From Liolophura sinensis (taxonomy: Eukaryota; Mollusca; Polyplacophora; Chitonida; Chitonidae), in NCBI RefSeq assembly GCF_032854445.1, contig NW_027017953.1, forward strand, positions 188,501 through 252,500: a DNA stretch of 64,000 nucleotides, given 5' to 3'. Below are positions 60,401 through 64,000 of this stretch, in pieces. A program made the position numbers and the translations under genes. The notes under the pieces were generated by a model. That model searched no databases. It was not told the DNA's origin and saw only the letters and a program-made list of their open reading frames with translations. Positions within the stretch are counted from its first letter, which is position 1, and every line of letters begins with the position of its first letter.

Positions 60401-62303
60401 GACACAGAAGGTCCCCACATCCTTAACTGACAGAGAAGGGCACCGCATCCTTAGCTGACAGAGAAGGGCCTCGCATCCTTAACTGACAGAAAAGGGCCTC
60501 ACATACTTAACTGACAGAAAAGGGCCCTACATCCTTTAACTGACAGAGAAGAGTCCTGAATCTTTAACTGACAGAGAAGGGCACCGCTTCTTTTACCAGA
60601 GAGAGAAGGGCCCTGCATCCTTTAACTGACAGGATAGGGCCTCGCATCCTTTAACTGACAGAGAAGGGCCCCGCATTCTTAACTGACAGAAAAGGGCCCC
60701 ACATCCTTTAACTGACACAAAAGTGCTTCTCATTTCTGACAGAAAACTATGCTGAATATGAATCTGAGTGAACACATAGGAGATTCTCAGGAAATGACTC
60801 AATCAGCAACTGCTGAACTCCATATAATACAATCTTTATTTCAAGTTTGGAATTTCTTTGAGAAATCTGGTTGAGAAGTGTGACTTGGCCTAAATAAATG
60901 ACACCTCAGGCTGAAAATGGCTTTCACCTTGTACATTCCTCAATCCCCTGAGCTTGAGATCAGCCCATCTGTTGGTGATGTATCCCACAATAAACAGGAG
61001 AGAGCCTAATATGAAGCGTGGATCACTGGAAATGACAGAGAAGACATGGTGAGTCAGAGGGTTAGGAGTTTAACAAGCACAATTCCTTTTACATCAGTAC
61101 TTGTTGGCAAACACGTGAACTATGAACAGATCTGGATGGAGTTACATGGCTAATGGCTGGGAAACTTGAACTGCATCCCTGTTTGGTCTGGAGAGGTCAC
61201 CATGGCTGATCTCTAGGGCCTTCCTTAAAGGAAATGCTAATAGGCCACTAAAAACTATGCACAAATATATTTTCATTTATTTTTTTTAGATTTTGGCAAA
61301 GAGAGTTAAAGGTTTTCAAACATTCGGATTCTAAGGTCGGATGTATGGACTAAACTATCCTAGTTTAGGAACTCTGATATCACAGAAAGTTTTTCCAACA
61401 CTGAGTGTAGGAATAACTTTTTTTACCCATGAGTAAAAGATTACCAACAAAAGATTCCCAAAAATTCCTTTCTTCTGGTGAGCATCAGAAACAAAGGTGA
61501 TGAGACATCAGGGTTCCTAGATACCGCCAGTATGGCTCATAAAACCCACCTTAAAATATTCAAATACTTCAATGCCTTTCAACACTCTCTTACAACAATC
61601 TCAAAATATAAATGAAAGTATTTTCACCCATAGTTTTCAGTGGTCTATATGATGAAACTTATTTCACATTATTGCTTTCTTTTACTTTAAAATCAAGTAG
61701 TACGCCAATTTGCCTGTAACTACCAAACCAACATAATTACGTCTTTTACATTAGTGTCCATGGTAATTACAATTTGCTTTATAGTCAACAACAGCTTTGT
61801 AATTGTCGTACATGGCCCACTTTCACAAAATGTAACATATCAAATTTTTGTAAGTTTTCTCGTAAATGATATCACATTATGGCACTATAACCTAGACGTC
61901 TTCTGCGAGCAAAGGTATGAGAAATATGACGTATGAAATCTTGTAAAAGCTGCCCCAGGGCCTAGGCAATAGGGCCATACATTTTTTCATACCAAACAAC
62001 ATATTTAATTAAACAATTTGTTTCCCAAACTTTTGTTTATGAATGAAAGATTATTGCTGAATTCTACTCTGGCTATATCATAACCGTACGGCAACTTTAT
62101 GGGATACTTTTCTGGTTTATTAGCATTCACTAAAAACTAATCACTAATTCATGGTTATTCAGACTAGACTTAACTGGAGATCAAAACACGAAATCTCAAA
62201 ATATACTCACTAGAAATAATCCACATCAAATATAGCATTGCTGATGAAATCTGCATTGATGAAGTGATAGATACAATTGGGGAAAAACCCTCCTAATGTT
62301 ATA
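54368..62303 (-). CDS. Steroid 5-alpha-reductase family protein, C-terminal five exons
   Basis: Complement join of 62211-62303, 60928-61025, 58867-58957, 57682-57771 and 54368-54431; every junction phase agrees. This is a multi-pass ER membrane NADPH-dependent reductase of 3-oxo-4-ene steroids or a related lipid. Motifs in order: DPRFILGSLLFIVGYITNRW.DLKLRGLR (family: DPRF..G....G..IN..SD..L..LR), GYYIPYGGMFEVVSCPNYLG(E) (family: GY.IP.GG.FEYV..ANY.GE), LVTWSLAG..., HNHRWYKQQFELYP..RKAL and IPFIF at the end (family: HHEWYL.KFE.YP..RK..IPF.F). The Ser of the usual SD is Ala here (WAD). The 5' exons lie beyond the window. Membership of SRD5A1/2 versus invertebrate-specific subfamilies is not resolved. 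Confidence 0.9.
54609..54866 (-). mobile_element. tRNA-derived SINE
   Basis: On the - strand the head is CCGTGGCTCAGTTGGTTAGC (A box TGGCTCAGTTGG), with GAGTTCAAGTCC as a B-box-like element, then a conserved body, and at the end 'acacaaatcaaataaataaa'. It sits in the last SRD5A intron in the same orientation as the gene. Related copies are at 48969-49222 and 26965-27055. Confidence 0.85.
54875..56165. repeat. 92-bp minisatellite with a hairpin in each unit
   Basis: About 14 copies with core 'ggttcaggtgattcaggtgc'. Each contains catatacaagtcctgtatatg, an inverted repeat with 8-bp arms (CATATACA/TGTATATG) around a 5-nt loop. Partial units occur near 55300 and 55795. It lies in the last SRD5A intron. 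Confidence 0.94.
56200..57705. repeat. 51/47-bp minisatellite made of an SRD5A exon donor junction
   Basis: About 31 copies. On the - strand each unit has CATACCACAATCACAGATG (end of the exon at 57682-57771) followed by GTAACGTATAATAGACCTAC. Shorter units have GTAACATATCAGACC. Most copies keep GT; one near 57627 has lost it (GATAAC). The functional junction is the copy at the right, exon-proximal edge. Confidence 0.95.
57682..57771 (-). CDS. SRD5A-type exon, penultimate
   Basis: The acceptor is tatttttccttcag. It completes Trp and encodes TLVTWSLAGLVWTMFCAATF (a membrane segment) then IPRSYHNHR, ending TG in phase 2 with donor ATG|gtaacg. Reading through the donor gives an immediate TAA after Trp. 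The exon end is the seed of the adjoining 51-bp array. Confidence 0.92.
57820..58910. repeat. 77-bp minisatellite made of an SRD5A exon donor junction
   Basis: About 14 copies. On the - strand each unit carries ~42 exon bases (CCTAATTACCTGGGGGAACT, then TGTACAGTGGGTAGGATG) and ~35 intron bases beginning GTAAGC or GTGAGC. One copy has lost GT (gataag, near 58556) and another has an altered preceding base. The functional junction is the rightmost, exon-proximal copy. Confidence 0.95.
58867..58957 (-). CDS. SRD5A-type exon with the GG.FE motif
   Basis: The acceptor is aactttactcacag. The exon completes Gly and encodes TAGYYIPYGGMFEVVSCPNY then LGELVQWVG, ending TG with donor ATG|gtaagt. This matches the family's GY.IP.GG.FEYV..ANY.GE..EW.G segment, which lines the NADPH site. 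Reading through gives Trp then TAA at once. Its 3' half seeds the 77-bp array. Confidence 0.93.
59015..59155 (+). mobile_element. SINE fragment, second copy of the family at 4763-5300
   Basis: 'ggagacccgtgatcaaac' with a degraded B box, then ctcagcactgagaggttag and aaataggactggtggcccc. It lies in the SRD5A intron directly upstream of the exon at 58957. Confidence 0.7.
59396..59490. repeat. Single diverged unit of the 77-bp array
   Basis: 'tatgtacacactaaatcatc' then aatggaatatccccttcgtgctattgtgctctgcatatgtgctaacc matches the unit at 17339-19750 in order; it then continues ctcattacatgcagtact as in the 89-bp array. Confidence 0.7.
59491..59970. repeat. Degenerate ~50-bp repeats
   Basis: Diverged copies of 'ctgacacctgacatgacacc' with ccacccagtcacagtatagg, about seven. 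The phrasing resembles the SINE body at 4780-4860 (gacaccagacatgacatc), so it may be an expanded SINE segment. Confidence 0.65.
59971..60330. other. Unique intron of the SRD5A-type gene
   Basis: AT-rich sequence without a recognised feature. Confidence 0.5.
60331..60735. repeat. 28-bp minisatellite in the SRD5A intron
   Basis: About 15 copies of 'cttaactgacagagaagggc' plus cccgcatc, moderately diverged. Confidence 0.9.
60928..61025 (-). CDS. SRD5A-type exon with DPRF...LRGLR
   Basis: The acceptor is tgtcatttccag and the donor GTACAAG|gtgaaa. It encodes (Y)DPRFILGSLLFIVGYITN then RWADLKLRGLRNVQ. It starts with the third base of Tyr and ends in phase 1 (G|GT, Gly). The family motif IN..SD..L..LR is recognisable, with WAD in place of SD. 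Confidence 0.92.
61030..62205. other. Unique intron of the SRD5A-type gene
   Basis: AT-rich sequence without arrays or recognised elements; a short + frame at 61754-61936 is not supported. Confidence 0.5.
62211..62303 (-). CDS. SRD5A-type exon, upstream-most in the window
   Basis: The acceptor is attttcaatgtttcag and the donor TTTCTA|gtgagt. It encodes ITLGGFFPNCIYHFINADFI then SNAIFDVDYF and two bases of Tyr. Position and the N-x-Y..F......F pattern fit the loop before DPRF in 5-alpha-reductases. It is less diagnostic than the later exons, but its phase matches. Confidence 0.82.
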
Positions 62304-62344
62304 CTGAAACATTGAAAATAAGGAACGATATCAGACATGCAGAT

Positions 62345-63308
62345 GAACGAGAGTAACAAACTGTTAAAACATCCCCATACTAGCTGTTAAAACATCCCCA
62401 TACTAGCTAACACATGGACATTTGACAAGCTGTTAATACATCCGCATACTAGCTAACACACGGACATCTGACAAGCTGTTAAAACATCCCCATACTAGCT
62501 AACATACGGACATCTGACAAGCTGTTAAAACATCCCAATTCTAGCTAACACACGGACATTTGACAAGCTGTTAAAAAATCCCCATACTAGCTAACACACG
62601 GACATTTGACAAGCTGTTAAAACATCCCCATACTAGCTAACACATGGACATTTGACAAGCTGTTAAAACATCCCCATACTAGCTAACACATGGACATTTG
62701 ACAAGCGGTTAAAAAATCCCCATACTAGCTAACACACGGACATTTGACAAGCTGTTAAAACATCCCCATACTAGCTAACACACAGACATTTGACAAGCTG
62801 TTAAAACATCCCCATACTAGCTAACACATGGACATTTGACAAGCTGTTAAAACATCCCCATACCAGCTAACACATGGACATCTGACAAGCTGTTAAAACA
62901 TCCCCATACTAGCTAACACACGGACATTTGACAAGCTGTTAAAACATCCCAATACTAGCTAACACACGGACATTTAACAAGCTGTTAAAACATCCCCATA
63001 CTAGCTAACACACGGACATTTGACAAGCTGTTAAAACATCCCCATACTAGCTAACACATGGACATCTGACAAGCTGTTAAAACATCCCCATACTAGCTAA
63101 CACACAGACATTTGACAAGCTGTTAAAACATCCCAATACTAGCTAACACACGGACATTTGACAAGCTGTTAAAACATCCCCATACTAGCTAACACACGGA
63201 CATTTGACAAGCTGTTAAAACATCTCCATACTAGCTAACACACGGACATTTGACAAGCTGTTAAAAAATCCCCATACTAGCTAACACACGGACATTTGAC
63301 AAGCTTCA
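62345..63308. repeat. 46-bp minisatellite in the SRD5A intron
   Basis: About 21 copies with core 'gctgttaaaacatccccata' then ctagctaacacacggacatttgacaa. It starts about 45 bp upstream of the exon acceptor at 62304 and includes no exon sequence. Confidence 0.95.
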
Positions 63309-63474
63309 ACTGTACATGATCACCTTCTCCTTTAAGGGCTTAACCATCTTTCTTTTTAGAGTCTAACCCATTTTCTACTACAGGTAATTACGTAAGTCCA
63401 CTTTCATATCATGACATCAGAAGGCACTATTTCAGAACAACATTAAACACCAACCCATTTAAACATTAATTTTC

Positions 63475-64000
63475 AGTAATGTTATATACTTTCTAATGCT
63501 GTGATCAGTGCAGCACACAGGTTAGCAGTAATGTTATATGCTTTCTAATGCTGTGATCAGTGGAGCACACAGGTTAGCAGTAATGGTATATACTCTCTGA
63601 TGCTGTGATCAGTGGAGCACACAGGTTAGCAGTAATGTTATATACTCTCTGATGCTGTGATCAGTTGAGCACACAGATCAGCAGTAATGGTATATACTCT
63701 CTGATGCTGTGATCAGTGCAGCACACAGGTTAGCAGTAATGTTATATACTTTCTAATGCTGTGATCAGTGCAGCACACAGGTTAGCAGTAATGGTATATA
63801 CTCTCTAACGCTGTGATCAGTGCAGCACACAGGTTAGCAGTAATGGTATATACTCTCTAATGCTGTGATCAGTGCAGCACACAGGTTAGCAGTAATGGTA
63901 TATACTCTCTGATGCTGTGATCAGTGGAGCACACAAGTTAGCAGTAAAGGTATATACTTTCTAATGCTGTGATCAGTGGAGCACACAGGTTAGCAGTAAT
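63475..64000. repeat. 52-bp minisatellite running off the right edge
   Basis: At least 10 copies with core 'taatgctgtgatcagtgcag' then cacacaggttagcagtaatgttatatactttc. Its far end is outside the window, so whether it touches an exon cannot be told. Confidence 0.93.

Noticed and set aside
28399-64000. CRISPR-like arrays
   Set aside because: Regular repeats are present, but they are head-to-tail minisatellites without unique spacers, in a spliced eukaryotic genome.

Overview
The window is animal nuclear DNA, most likely from a mollusc or another lophotrochozoan. It has spliced genes with GT..AG introns, tRNA-headed SINEs, a decayed non-LTR retrotransposon and very heavy minisatellite content; by my estimate tandem arrays cover roughly 60% of the 64 kb. 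The species is inferred only from general character (SINE type, frequent 'acatgtac' words).

Four conserved protein-coding genes can be assembled by eye from exons whose splice phases all agree. (1) The 3' end of a kynurenine/alpha-aminoadipate aminotransferase (AADAT/KAT II type), + strand, exons 2087-2295 and 4453-4506. (2) A six-exon gene on the - strand, 34215 down to 15227, encoding an N-terminal PR/SET domain of the PRDM10/PRDM4 kind followed by a seven-finger C2H2 array collinear with PLAG1/PLAGL2. (3) CHCHD7 (twin CX9C mitochondrial protein), + strand, exons 35794-35895, 37200-37298 and 47393-47506, head-to-head with gene 2. (4) The last five exons of a steroid 5-alpha-reductase family gene (SRD5A type), - strand, 62303 down to 54368, convergent with CHCHD7.

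Layout: 1-4506 AADAT end with its minisatellite-rich introns; 4507-13400 intergenic arrays and a SINE; 13480-34215 the PR/SET-PLAG gene, whose introns hold 77-, 89-, 36-, 40- and 44-bp arrays; 34216-35793 a probable bidirectional promoter region; 35794-47506 CHCHD7, whose 10-kb second intron holds a 43-bp array split by a LINE; 47507-54300 a convergent intergenic region with a 71-bp array; 54368-64000 SRD5A with arrays in every visible intron.

Two things stand out. First, the PLAG-type zinc fingers are joined to a PR/SET domain, and the gene sits head-to-head with CHCHD7, the same neighbour that human PLAG1 has. This suggests an ancient gene pair and a SET domain that vertebrate PLAG proteins lack. 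Second, four separate minisatellites in three genes consist of copies of an exon-intron junction: three repeat a splice donor and one repeats a splice acceptor. In each case the functional junction is the copy at the exon-proximal edge of the array. A further minisatellite runs into the C-terminal codons of the zinc-finger exon, and another has amplified the B-box of a tRNA-derived SINE.

Most long open frames in the window are produced by tandem repeats and are not annotated as genes.
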